Shown piece after piece: positions 26,321-35,273 of a DNA stretch of 64,000 bases. The notes beneath the pieces were generated by a model. The model searched no databases, was not told the DNA's origin, and saw nothing but the letters and a program-made list of their open reading frames with translations. Each line of letters begins with the position of its first letter. The first letter of the stretch is position 1. The translations under genes and the position numbers were made by a program. The stretch lies in contig JACJJN010000003.1 of NCBI GenBank assembly GCA_016899975.1, forward strand, positions 62,001 through 126,000. The letters are read 5' to 3'. Origin of the DNA: Lacrimispora saccharolytica. Lineage in GTDB: Bacteria > Bacillota > Clostridia > Lachnospirales > Lachnospiraceae.

Positions 26321-29300
26321 TCAGCCAGCAGAACTGTTTCGTTCCGTCTCCTGCGCATCGTCTTTCGGAACCAGTTCATACAGCGCTTCCACAACTTCCT
26401 TCGTCCGCTCGAAATAATTGATCTTTTCTTTTGTATTCCGTTTCCTTGGCCGGAACACGAAATAGGCGGGCTTTTCCATCTTGAAATTCAACTCTTCCCG
26501 GAAACGTTCCAGCACTCCCGGGATTCCGTTCACATCCAGTTTTGCCCTCTCATGCATCGTGATCCGCACCGTTTCCTGCATCTGCTTGATCTCCGTGATC
26601 CACGCCTTATGGGCAAGCGCCTTCAGATTCGCCACTGCCAGCAGATTCTGTACGGTTCTCGGCGGTTCTCCGAATCGGTCCAGAAGTTCTTCCAGCATAT
26701 CGTCATATTCCGCGCTGTTCTCGATGGCGGCAATCCTCTTGTAGGTATCCAGCTTCAGAGCCTCGTTGCTGATGTAGCTGTCCGGAAGATAAGCGTCAAT
26801 GCTCATGTCGATGGTCGTCTCAAAGTCTTCCGCCACTTCGATTCCTTTCGCCTCCTGTACCGCCTCGCTGAGCATCTTGCAGTACAGATCATATCCTACC
26901 GATTCCATATGGCCGGACTGCTCCGCTCCAAGCAGATTTCCTGCCCCGCGGATCTCCAGATCCCGCATGGCAATCTTAAATCCGCTGCCCAGCTCGGTAA
27001 ATTCCCGGATGGCATGCAGACGTTTTTCCGCAACTTCCTTCAGCATTTTGTTGCGGCGGTACATCAGGAAGGCATAGGACGTCCGATTGGAACGGCCGAC
27101 ACGCCCGCGCAGCTGATAGAGCTGGGAAAGCCCCATCTGGTCCGCGTCGTGAATGATCATGGTATTGACATTGGAAATATCCAGTCCCGTCTCAATGATG
27201 GTTGTGGACACCAGCACGTCAATCTCACCGTTGATAAATCCGTACATGATCTTTTCCAGCTCCCGCTCCTTCATCTGCCCATGAGCGAATGCCACATTTG
27301 CGTCCGGCACCAGCTTTGCGATCATGTTGGTCATCTCCACGATGGTCTGCACCCGGTTGTAGACATAGTAGACCTGTCCGCCCCGTGCCAGTTCCCGGTT
27401 GATCGCCTCGCGCACCATCTCTTCGTTGTACTCACAGACAAAAGTCTGGATCGGGATTCTCTCGTTGGGCGCTTCTTCCAAAACGCTCATATCCCGGATT
27501 CCGATCAGACTCATGTGCATGGTACGGGGGATTGGCGTCGCCGTCAGCGTCAGGACATCCACGTTTTCCTTCATCTGCTTGATCTTTTCCTTGTGCGCCA
27601 CGCCGAATCGCTGCTCTTCGTCGATGATCAGAAGGCCCAGATCCTTGAAGACCACATCCTTGGACAGTACCCGGTGGGTTCCGATCACGATATCCACCAG
27701 TCCCTTTTTCAGATCCGTCAATGTCTTTTTCTGCTGAGCCGCCGTCCGGAACCGGCACATCAGATCCACGCGCACCGGAAAATCTTTCATCCGTTCAACG
27801 AATGTGTTGTAATGCTGCTGTGCCAGGATCGTAGTCGGCACCAGATAAACCACCTGCTTGTTTTCCTGCACCGCCTTGAACGCCGCCCGGATCGCCACCT
27901 CCGTCTTGCCAAAGCCTACGTCTCCGCAGACCAGGCGGTCCATGATCTTATGGCTCTCCATATCTTTTTTCGTGGCTTCGATGGCGGCAAGCTGATCGTC
28001 CGTCTCCTCGAAGGGGAACATTTCCTCAAATTCTCTCTGCCATACCGTATCCGGTCCATACTGATAACCTTCTGTCGCCTGACGCGCCGCATACAGTTTC
28101 ACCAGATCCTTCGCGATATTTTTGACCGCTCCGCGCACCCTTGTCTTGGTCTTGTTCCATTCCTGACCGCCAAGGCGGTTCAGCTTCGGCTGCTTGGCGG
28201 CATCCGCCGACGCATATTTTTGAAGGGCGTCCATCTGCGTCGCCAGAACGTACAGGCTGCTTCCGCCCGCATATTCAATTTTGACATAATCCTTCATCAC
28301 CCGGTCTACTTCGATCTTTTCAATTCCTTTGTAGATACCAAGTCCGTGATTTTCGTGAACCACATAATCTCCAATGGACAGTTCTGAAAAGTTCTGGATC
28401 TTCTGACCGGTATACTGAGATTTTTTCCTTGCTTTTCTCCGCTCTTTTTCGAAAATATCCGACTCTGTGATAAGTACAAACTTCTGCATCGGATATTCGA
28501 AACCACGGCGGACATTTCCATGGATCAGCATGATCTCCCCGGGCTTCAGCACGCGTTCCGGATCCTCGCTGTAAAATGCCGGAAGTTCCTCTTCCCTCAG
28601 ATCCTCCGCCATACGCTGCGCTCTTGTGCGTGAAGGACATACCAGGATCATCTGATAGCCGGCGTGTTTCCAGGACTTCAGATCCTTGACCAGCACCGGG
28701 AACTGATTGTTGTACGGATTGACGGATTTTACCGTGACCGAATACTCTCCAGTGATCTTCCACTGGTTTCTCTGCAGATCCAACAGGCAGAACGCCACGC
28801 AGTTTCTCCGGTTCAGTCTGGCGCACAGCGTTCCCACCTCGTCCATCAGTTCCGCCTGACCCGGCAGAAGATAGCCTTTTTCAAGACGATGGCTCATGCT
28901 CTCACGAAATTCCGCCGTGAGCGCATCCGCACATTCCAGGATCCGGTTCGGCTCGTCCAGAAAAATACGGGTATCCTCAGGAAAATAGTCGAGAAATGAC
29001 ACAGTATCAGGATAAAAATAGCTGAGATACTGTTCCGCTCCCGTGAAATCCACCCCGCTGTCCAGCATGGAACAGATCTCCTTTGCATTCTGCGTCACCC
29101 GGGCGCCTTCCTCGGTGAGCATCTGATCACGGAAATACTTGCTCTGGCGTTTCGCCTCTTTTTCGATTGCCTTCTTTCCCCGTTCCAGAGCCTTCTCTGT
29201 CAGCAGCATTTCCGTCGCAGGATAGATGGTGATCTCTTCCAGATTTTCAATGGAACGCTGGCTTTCCACATCGAAACTGCGGATGGAATCAATCTCATCC

Positions 29301-29884
29301 CCCCACAGTTCAATGCGCCACGGATTCTCCTCCGTCAGCGGAAAGATATCGAGAATACCTCCGCGGATGGAAAACTGGCCGCAGCTTTCCACCTGCGCTT
29401 CTCTTTCATAGCCCAGGCGCACCAGTTCCTTTTTCATTTGTTCCAGATCCAGTTCACTGTCATTTTTCAGATGGATACAGTGTTCCAAAAAAAGTTCCAG
29501 CGGGATCAGTTTGTCCATACAGCCGCCGGTGCTGGTGACGACCGTCAGATTTTTCCGTTCCAGAATCGCCTGGATGACACGGATCCGTTCTCTGGTCAGC
29601 AGGTTTCCGCTGATATCCGCCTGATAGAAGATCAGATCTTTCGCCGGATAATACAAAACTTCCGGATCGTACAGCCGAAAATCCTCATATAATTCCTTGG
29701 CTTTCAGCTCATTTTCCGCGATCAGCAGGCGGAACGGAACTTCTTCCGAAAGCCCCGCCGCAAGATGTGCTTTCTGGGATTCCAGAGTACCCGTCACCGC
29801 CACGATCCCCTGGTTGGTTTTCAGCTGCCGCAACAGTTCATCAAACCGGCCCACCCGCTCCAATGGTTCCAATAACGCCTTCAT
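26321..29884 (-). CDS. mfd: Transcription-repair coupling factor
   Basis: This ~1187-residue DNA translocase removes stalled RNA polymerase and recruits UvrA. Domain order: UvrB-like N-terminal region (SIRGGILDIFPLTEENPWRIE), RNA polymerase interaction domain (FSELSIGDYVVHENHGLGIY), then helicase domains with Walker A DVGFGKTEVAIRAAF, IIDEEQRFG and TATPIPRTMHMSL, TRG motif region QLYQLRGRVGRS, and a C-terminal domain. The ATG at 29884 follows AGGAAAGG; a GTG one codon upstream is possible. It lies 38 nt after pth and is probably in one operon with it. Confidence 0.97.
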   Translation of the reverse strand: MKALLEPLERVGRFDELLRQLKTNQGIVAVTGTLESQKAHLAAGLSEEVPFRLLIAENELKAKELYEDFRLYDPEVLYYPAKDLIFYQADISGNLLTRERIRVIQAILERKNLTVVTSTGGCMDKLIPLELFLEHCIHLKNDSELDLEQMKKELVRLGYEREAQVESCGQFSIRGGILDIFPLTEENPWRIELWGDEIDSIRSFDVESQRSIENLEEITIYPATEMLLTEKALERGKKAIEKEAKRQSKYFRDQMLTEEGARVTQNAKEICSMLDSGVDFTGAEQYLSYFYPDTVSFLDYFPEDTRIFLDEPNRILECADALTAEFRESMSHRLEKGYLLPGQAELMDEVGTLCARLNRRNCVAFCLLDLQRNQWKITGEYSVTVKSVNPYNNQFPVLVKDLKSWKHAGYQMILVCPSRTRAQRMAEDLREEELPAFYSEDPERVLKPGEIMLIHGNVRRGFEYPMQKFVLITESDIFEKERRKARKKSQYTGQKIQNFSELSIGDYVVHENHGLGIYKGIEKIEVDRVMKDYVKIEYAGGSSLYVLATQMDALQKYASADAAKQPKLNRLGGQEWNKTKTRVRGAVKNIAKDLVKLYAARQATEGYQYGPDTVWQREFEEMFPFEETDDQLAAIEATKKDMESHKIMDRLVCGDVGFGKTEVAIRAAFKAVQENKQVVYLVPTTILAQQHYNTFVERMKDFPVRVDLMCRFRTAAQQKKTLTDLKKGLVDIVIGTHRVLSKDVVFKDLGLLIIDEEQRFGVAHKEKIKQMKENVDVLTLTATPIPRTMHMSLIGIRDMSVLEEAPNERIPIQTFVCEYNEEMVREAINRELARGGQVYYVYNRVQTIVEMTNMIAKLVPDANVAFAHGQMKERELEKIMYGFINGEIDVLVSTTIIETGLDISNVNTMIIHDADQMGLSQLYQLRGRVGRSNRTSYAFLMYRRNKMLKEVAEKRLHAIREFTELGSGFKIAMRDLEIRGAGNLLGAEQSGHMESVGYDLYCKMLSEAVQEAKGIEVAEDFETTIDMSIDAYLPDSYISNEALKLDTYKRIAAIENSAEYDDMLEELLDRFGEPPRTVQNLLAVANLKALAHKAWITEIKQMQETVRITMHERAKLDVNGIPGVLERFREELNFKMEKPAYFVFRPRKRNTKEKINYFERTKEVVEALYELVPKDDAQETERNSSAG

Positions 29885-29921
29885 CACATTTACCTTTCCT
29901 GTTCCCGTTACTTACAACTGT

Positions 29922-30497
29922 TTACTGGGCTGCCTTCCGATTATACTCGTTCATCGCCGCGTCTGTCTCGTCGTTGAGCATCAGCTCCAGGGCTTTCGCC
30001 GCATGACCGATTGCCTCATCTACCGCTGCCCGTTCCTCCCTGGAGAACGGACTGAGCACATAGTCAGCGAGATCCCACTCCTTCGGTTTTTCTCCAACGC
30101 CGATCTTGATCCTCTGGAATTTGTCCGTACCCAGATTCGCAATGATATTTTTGATTCCGTTATGGCCTCCGGCACTTCCCTTTTTGCGGATACGGATCTG
30201 ACCCGGCGCAAGACTGATATCGTCATAAACCACGATCAGCTCTTCCTCCGGATCAATCTTATAATAATTCACCAGTTCCCGGACAGACTCGCCGCTCAGA
30301 TTCATATAAGTCATCGGCTTTGCCAGAAGGACCTTCTGCCCCGCGATCATTCCCTTTCCGTACATCGCCTTATGACCCAGCCCGGACGAAGGAATACCGT
30401 ATTCATCCACAAGATAATCGATGGTATCGAAACCGACATTGTGCTTTGTCCCCTCATATTTTCTTGTGGGATTTCCTAAACCTACTATAATATACAT
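29922..30497 (-). CDS. pth: Peptidyl-tRNA hydrolase
   Basis: This 191-residue enzyme recycles tRNA from peptidyl-tRNA. It begins MYIIVGLGNPTRKYEGTKHNVGF, with catalytic His in KHNVGF, and carries MTYMNLSGESVRELVNYYK, VVYDDISLAPGQIRIRKKGSAGGHNGIKNI and the conserved DYVLSPF end. The start at 30497 has AGGAGG eight bases upstream. It heads the pth-mfd pair. Confidence 0.97.
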   Translation of the reverse strand: MYIIVGLGNPTRKYEGTKHNVGFDTIDYLVDEYGIPSSGLGHKAMYGKGMIAGQKVLLAKPMTYMNLSGESVRELVNYYKIDPEEELIVVYDDISLAPGQIRIRKKGSAGGHNGIKNIIANLGTDKFQRIKIGVGEKPKEWDLADYVLSPFSREERAAVDEAIGHAAKALELMLNDETDAAMNEYNRKAAQ

Positions 30498-30532
30498 AAT
30501 CGCCTCCTGAAATATGATTTTTGCAGACAAAT

Positions 30533-30556
30533 ACCCCGCAGCAGGCTGCGGGGTAA
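30533..30556 (-). terminator. GC-rich hairpin after the second COG0523 gene
   Basis: CCCCGCAG pairs with CTGCGGGG, followed on the minus strand by TATTTGT. It lies just after the stop of the GTPase gene and before pth, so it probably separates the two transcription units. Confidence 0.6.
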
Positions 30557-30562
30557 CAAAGA

Positions 30563-31519
30563 TTAGTTGAAATACACAAGGTCAACCTCCGGACGCTGTA
30601 CGGATTTGATATCCTTGGCGATCAGCACCGGTCCTTCGCCCTCATACTGTTCCATATATTTCCAGTCCACAACGGCGGTCACTTCCACCCACTGTCCCAT
30701 CAGCAGGGATTTCGCCTTGGGGAATTCGCAGATATATCCGATAAATGTGGTATCATCCGCACAGCAGGTCATCGCCATCCGTCCCGGAACAAAGAATTTT
30801 GCGTTGGCATTCTCACTCTTCAGAACCCTTCCTTTAAACCGTACCGTTTTTCCACGGTACCGCTCCGGATGGTCTTCCATATCCACATAGAAAATACCGT
30901 AATCCGCGTCTTCGATGTCAATGATGTCCGCATCCAGATCGTAAGGCATGGAATCCTCAAAGATATTGCTGATCTCGCCCTCTTCATCTTCAAACAGGAC
31001 ATCGCAGGCGGGATTCACCACCTTGATGCTCCGGCGGAAGGACGCCAGAGGATCCTGCGGACGGCAGCGGTTGAACATTACCATATCCGCATGCAGGGAC
31101 ATTTCCATGAAGATAGATTTCATGTTCTGCATATAGATCTGGAAACAGCTTGCGTCTACGGTCACGATCTCCTGCACGATGCCCCAGCCTCTCGGCATTT
31201 CCATCTCTTCCAGTTTCTTTACGCTCCACAGCGGATTATATTCCAGGATCACACGCTCCGGATTATAACGGCGTTTCAGTTTTTTCAGATACTCCGGCGT
31301 AAACTGCTCCTGGCTCTCCACCACTTCCAGTACCGTATTGTACTTCAGCAGCTCCTTTTCGTCGTATTCCACTTCTCCTTCTTCCGTTGTGATCAGAAGG
31401 GTCGGCTCGTCAATCTGAAAGTAATCCTGGGCAACGGTAAAATTGATAAAGGTCGTCTTGCCGCTCTCCAGAAATCCGGTGATCAGATAAATCGGAATCT
31501 CGATTTCGTCTCCTCCCAT
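30563..31519 (-). CDS. COG0523 (CobW-like) GTPase with C-terminal OB-like domain
   Basis: This 318-residue protein has a P-loop ITGFLESGKTTFINF, in which the usual GAGKT is ESGKT, and TTEEGEVEYDE in place of the normal NEFGE/CxCC part: no CxCC metal motif is present. The C-terminal 100 residues (VRFKGRVLKSENANAKFFVPGRMAMTCC and ADDTTFIGYICEF) resemble the OB-like domain of TIGR03943/DUF1980 metal-responsive proteins found beside COG0523 proteins. It follows the His-rich GTPase on the same strand. A role in zinc or other metal handling is inferred. Confidence 0.75.
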   Translation of the reverse strand: MGGDEIEIPIYLITGFLESGKTTFINFTVAQDYFQIDEPTLLITTEEGEVEYDEKELLKYNTVLEVVESQEQFTPEYLKKLKRRYNPERVILEYNPLWSVKKLEEMEMPRGWGIVQEIVTVDASCFQIYMQNMKSIFMEMSLHADMVMFNRCRPQDPLASFRRSIKVVNPACDVLFEDEEGEISNIFEDSMPYDLDADIIDIEDADYGIFYVDMEDHPERYRGKTVRFKGRVLKSENANAKFFVPGRMAMTCCADDTTFIGYICEFPKAKSLLMGQWVEVTAVVDWKYMEQYEGEGPVLIAKDIKSVQRPEVDLVYFN

Positions 31520-31587
31520 GATTCTCTCCTCTTTCTTTCGGGGTTTATGATTTATATCAGTTCAACTGGTCGAACTACTGCTATGCG

Positions 31588-31617
31588 TGAACAGTTCAGT
31601 CAACTGAACGGTTGCCT
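31588..31617. repeat. Family 2-like minimal palindrome
   Basis: GAACAGTTCAGT and ACTGAACGGTTGC pair in the gap between the two GTPase genes. It is a divergent member of the minimal family 2 palindromes. Confidence 0.45.
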
Positions 31618-31622
31618 GTGAT

Positions 31623-32744
31623 TTACAGAGCGAACAGCTCTTCCAGTTTCTCCTCATTCAGTTTGGAACCGATGACGCAAATACGTCCGGTATACTCCGG
31701 AGCGCCCTCACGGATCTCATATTCTTCCGGAACCATATCAAAATAAATCCAGTGTCCGTCTTTTCCGGAAACCATACCTTTCGCACGCAGAACGATACCG
31801 TAATCCTGGTTCTCGGAAAGCTCTTTCAGGATTTTCTCCATCTCTTCACGGTCAAAGCTCTTCACCGTTTCCTTGCCCCAGCTTGTGAAGACCTCGTCCG
31901 CATGATGATGGTGGTGATGGCCGCAGCCACACTCACCGTCATGATGATGATGATGCTCATGATCGTGATCATGGCAGCACTCGCCGTCGTGGTCGTGATG
32001 ATGATGCTCATGATCGTGATCATGGCAGCACTCGCCGTCATGGTCGTGATGATGATGCTCATGGTCGTGATCATGGCAGCACTCACCGTCATGGTGATGG
32101 TGCTCATGGTGATGCTCATCCTCTACCTCGTCCAGACGGATGATCGCGCCTTCCATCGTATCCAGGACTTTCTTTCCTCCAAGCTGTTCCACCGGAGTTG
32201 TGATGATCGTAGCTTCCGGATTCAGTCCGCGGAGCAGTTCCACCGCAGCCTCGATCTTTTCCGGTGTCGCTTTCTCAGTATCCGTACGGCTCAGAATAAT
32301 CGTTCCCGCACTCTTTACCTGATTCTCAAAGAACTCTCCAAAATTTCTCAGATACATCTTGCACTTCATCACATCAACAACCGTCGTCGCAGAGTTCAGC
32401 GCAACACCCGCCTCTTTTTCCACATCTGTAACCGCCTTGATGACGTCAGACAGCTTGCCTACTCCGGACGGCTCAATGATAATACGGTCCGGATGATATT
32501 TTGTAATTACCTCGCTGAGCGCCTGTCCGAAATCTCCCACCAGAGAACAACAGATACAACCGGAATTCATCTCACGGATCTCGATTCCCGCGTCTTTCAG
32601 AAATCCACCGTCAATTCCGATCTCTCCAAACTCATTCTCAATCAAAACCACCTGCTGACCCTTCAGCGCGTCAGTCAGAAGCTGCTTGATCAGCGTCGTC
32701 TTTCCAGCTCCCAGAAAACCGGAGATAATGTCTATTCTTGTCAT
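31623..32744 (-). CDS. COG0523 GTPase with His/Cys-rich repeat (putative metal chaperone)
   Basis: This 373-residue protein has the P-loop SGFLGAGKTTLIKQL, the metal motif GCICC (C63, C65, C66), and a C-terminal CobW domain ending VIGSKLNEEKLEEL. Between the domains lies a stretch of roughly 65 residues made of 17-residue units DGECCHDHDHEHHHHDH, encoded by 51-bp near-perfect tandem repeats at about 31927-32117. The ATG at 32744 is preferred to a TTG at 32753 because GAGG is nine bases upstream. Such proteins deliver zinc or another divalent metal to client enzymes. Leader and promoter are at 32745-32945. Confidence 0.88.
   Translation of the reverse strand: MTRIDIISGFLGAGKTTLIKQLLTDALKGQQVVLIENEFGEIGIDGGFLKDAGIEIREMNSGCICCSLVGDFGQALSEVITKYHPDRIIIEPSGVGKLSDVIKAVTDVEKEAGVALNSATTVVDVMKCKMYLRNFGEFFENQVKSAGTIILSRTDTEKATPEKIEAAVELLRGLNPEATIITTPVEQLGGKKVLDTMEGAIIRLDEVEDEHHHEHHHHDGECCHDHDHEHHHHDHDGECCHDHDHEHHHHDHDGECCHDHDHEHHHHHDGECGCGHHHHHHADEVFTSWGKETVKSFDREEMEKILKELSENQDYGIVLRAKGMVSGKDGHWIYFDMVPEEYEIREGAPEYTGRICVIGSKLNEEKLEELFAL
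31927..32117. repeat. 51-bp tandem repeats encoding His/Cys units
   Basis: Two complete 51-bp units (31977-32027 and 32028-32078) and partial units on both sides encode DGECCHDHDHEHHHHDH. Units differ by only a few bases, so copy number is likely to vary between strains. Confidence 0.85.
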
Positions 32745-32812
32745 TTCATTCAACCTCTTCTTTCAATGAAAATCTCGACAGCGTCCCGCCGTGGAAGGCG
32801 TTCCGCTTTCCT

Positions 32813-32859
32813 GCACATCGAAAAACAAATAACCAACCGGCGATTTATTTTTCGATGCA
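32813..32859. repeat. TTTTTCGATG palindrome, family 4
   Basis: TGCACATCGAAAAA and TTTTTCGATGCA form an inverted repeat with a loop of about 20 nt, in the leader of the His-rich GTPase gene. A larger relative is at 43511-43564. Confidence 0.65.
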
Positions 32860-32916
32860 CGAATTACAGTGTCACCAAAAGGGACGAAGGTAAGACCTCC
32901 GCCCCGGATATTGTTT

Positions 32917-32945
32917 ATTATAGCAACCCTATAACAAAAAAGCAA
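32917..32945 (-). promoter_or_regulatory. Promoter of the COG0523 GTPase operon
   Basis: On the minus strand, TTGCTT (32945-32940), 17 nt and TATAAT (32922-32917) form a strong promoter. It gives a leader of about 165 nt that contains the family 4 palindrome. GTTATA/TATAAT symmetry around the -10 could be a repressor site but is not a clear Zur box. Confidence 0.6.
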
Positions 32946-33083
32946 GGGAGAATCTGAAAAACGAACCAAGCGAGATCTGAAAACCCGTCATTTGCCTGCA
33001 TGAATCCATCCATTATTTCGTATTCGATATACCTAGGCACATACCGCCGCCACACAACTTCCCCATTCGATATCCCGTGAAAG

Positions 33084-33353
33084 CCAGAAACCGGCTCCGC
33101 GCCGGGGACGTGCGTGAGCGGCGGGCATCTGCAGCGATGTGAGAAAATCTTAGCGCTCCAAAGCCCCGGAGGACGGGACAGACGCAGGGCTTCAAGCCCG
33201 GAGTCTGAGGAGCGCTGAGTCGGGAAAGCATAAAGCTTTCCTGACGAATCGCTCCGGTGCCCGTCCGCAGGGGCTTTGGAACGCTTAGATTTTCCACATA
33301 GATGCAGCCGCCCGCCGCTCACGCACGTCCCCGGCACGGAGCCGGTTTCGTCC
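33084..33353 (+). repeat. Long-hairpin repeat, family 1, copy b
   Basis: The element is bounded by CCAGAAA at 33084 and TTTCGTCC at 33353. The outer arms pair over roughly 80 nt each (CCGGCTCCG with CGGAGCCGG, then GGCGGGC with GCCCGCC, AAAATCTTAGCG with CGCTTAGATTTT, CCAAAGCCCC with GGGGCTTTGG). The inside has a GGACGGG/CCCGTCC stem and two 27-nt hairpins at 33180-33206 and 33219-33245. It lies between the GTPase operon promoter and the 3' end of the ABC exporter gene. Confidence 0.9.
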
Positions 33354-33371
33354 GCCTTTCACCACTATCGC

Positions 33372-35273
33372 TCATTCCCCAATCGCATTGCCGGTGTAGA
33401 GCTGGTAATATCGGCCTTTCTGCTCGATCAGCTGATCGTGGGTGCCTCGTTCAATGATGCGACCCTGTTCCAGAACCATGATACAGTCTGCGTTTCTTAC
33501 GGTGGACAGACGATGAGCGATGACGAAGCTTGTTCTTCCGCTCATCAGTTTATCCATACCGTCCTGAACGATCCGCTCGGTTCTGGTGTCGATGGAACTG
33601 GTCGCCTCATCCAGGATCAGTACCGGCGGGTCCGCGATGGCTGCACGGGCGATCGCCAGCAGCTGACGCTGTCCCTGGCTCAGGTTTGCGCCGTCTCCGT
33701 GAAGCACGGTGTCGTAGCCGTCCGGCAGTCTGCGGATAAATCCGTCCGCATTGGCAAGTTTTGCCGCTGCCACCACTTCTTCATCGGTGGCATCCAGTTT
33801 TCCGAAACGGATATTTTCCGCCACGGTTCCGGTAAACAGGTGGGTATCCTGGAGAACGATCCCAAGGGAATGTCTCAGATCATCCTTGCAGATCTTTCCG
33901 ATATTGATTCCGTCGTAACGGATCTTTCCGTCCTGAATATCATAGAAACGGTTGATCAGGTTGGTGATGGTCGTCTTTCCTGCTCCGGTAGAACCGACAA
34001 AGGCGATCTTCTGACCCGGTTTCGCGTACAGAGAAACTTCGTGAAGCACGATTTTCTTTGGATCGTAACCGAAGTTGACGTTCTCAAAAACAACCTCGCC
34101 TTCCATATTGATGTAATCCACAGAACCATCCGCCTGATGGGTATGTTTCCATGCCCAGCGACCGGTACGTTTCTCAGATTCCACAAGTTTTCCGTCTTTT
34201 TCTGCCGCGTTGACCAGGGTAACATAGCCGTTGTCTTCCTCCGGCTCCTCATCCAGCAGACGGAAGACACGTTCCGCTCCCGCAAGCGCCATAACGATGG
34301 CGTTCAGCTGCTGGCTGACCTGGTTGATCGGCATGTTGAAACTCTTGTTGAAGGTCAGGAAGCTCGCCAACCCTCCAAGCGTAAGGCCTGTAATACCGCT
34401 CAGCGCCAGCACGCCTCCGACGATGGCACAGAGCACGTAGCTGATATTTCCCATCTGCGCGTTGACCGGTCCGAGAATATTGGCAAAGGTATTCGCGCGG
34501 TCCGCGCTTTCAAACAGACGGTCGTTCAGTTTACGGAAGTTTTCGATGTTCTCTTCCTCATGACAGAACACCTTGACCACCTTCTGTCCGTCCATCATCT
34601 CCTCGATGAATCCGTTGACGGTACCAAGGTTTTTCTGCTGCTCGATAAAGTATTTTCCGCTTCGTCCGGCGATGGATTTGGTCGCGAACAGCATCAGGCT
34701 GACCATAACCAGTGTAAGCACCGTCAGGGGAACACTGAGGATCACCATACTGACGAACACACTGACAATGGTGATCAGACTGTTGACGATCTGCGGAATA
34801 CTCTGGCTGATCATCTGACGGAGAGTATCGATATCATTGGTATAGATGGACATGATATCGCCGTGGGCATGGCTGTCAAAATAGCGGATCGGCAGTTTTT
34901 CCATATGTTCAAACATGTCGTCACGGAACGCCCGCATGGTTCCCTGGGTCACATAGATCATAATTCTGTTGTAAGTAAAGGTCGCAGCCACACCAAGAAG
35001 GTAGAAGCCAGCCACTCTTGCGATTGCCATGGCCAGAGGACCAAAATCAGGATCACTCTGTCCAAGCATCGGAGTAATATAATCATCAATCAGCGTCTGC
35101 ATGAACATGGTTCCCTGTACATTGGCAAGTACGCTGGCAAAAATCAATACAATAACGATAATCCACTGAACCAGATACCGTTTTGTCACATAACTCATGA
35201 GCCGTCGAAAAATCGCCATCGGGTTTTTCACCTGGGATTTCACTCCGGCAGGCACTCTGTTCGGTCCCGGCAT
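33372..35273 (-). CDS. ABC exporter, fused membrane and ATPase domains, second subunit
   Basis: This 633-residue half-transporter has six membrane segments and a nucleotide-binding domain: Walker A GSTGAGKTTITNLI, signature LSQGQRQLLAIARA, Walker B ILDEATSSID. An extra stretch of about 50 residues between the domains (EEPEEDNGYVTLVNAAEKDGK) is typical of LmrD/YheH-like subunits. Its ATG overlaps the stop of the first subunit as TAATG, so a heterodimeric multidrug-type exporter is expected. No regulator adjoins the pair. Confidence 0.92.
   Translation of the reverse strand: MPGPNRVPAGVKSQVKNPMAIFRRLMSYVTKRYLVQWIIVIVLIFASVLANVQGTMFMQTLIDDYITPMLGQSDPDFGPLAMAIARVAGFYLLGVAATFTYNRIMIYVTQGTMRAFRDDMFEHMEKLPIRYFDSHAHGDIMSIYTNDIDTLRQMISQSIPQIVNSLITIVSVFVSMVILSVPLTVLTLVMVSLMLFATKSIAGRSGKYFIEQQKNLGTVNGFIEEMMDGQKVVKVFCHEEENIENFRKLNDRLFESADRANTFANILGPVNAQMGNISYVLCAIVGGVLALSGITGLTLGGLASFLTFNKSFNMPINQVSQQLNAIVMALAGAERVFRLLDEEPEEDNGYVTLVNAAEKDGKLVESEKRTGRWAWKHTHQADGSVDYINMEGEVVFENVNFGYDPKKIVLHEVSLYAKPGQKIAFVGSTGAGKTTITNLINRFYDIQDGKIRYDGINIGKICKDDLRHSLGIVLQDTHLFTGTVAENIRFGKLDATDEEVVAAAKLANADGFIRRLPDGYDTVLHGDGANLSQGQRQLLAIARAAIADPPVLILDEATSSIDTRTERIVQDGMDKLMSGRTSFVIAHRLSTVRNADCIMVLEQGRIIERGTHDQLIEQKGRYYQLYTGNAIGE

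Noticed and set aside
26552-28387. A 611-codon plus-strand frame
   Set aside because: Antisense to mfd, whose motifs are complete on the other strand.
31927-32117. Tandem repeats as a possible satellite or CRISPR
   Set aside because: They remain in frame within the GTPase gene and encode His/Cys units.
32745-32916. A metal riboswitch in the GTPase leader
   Set aside because: Only the family 4 palindrome is readable; no known riboswitch core was recognised.
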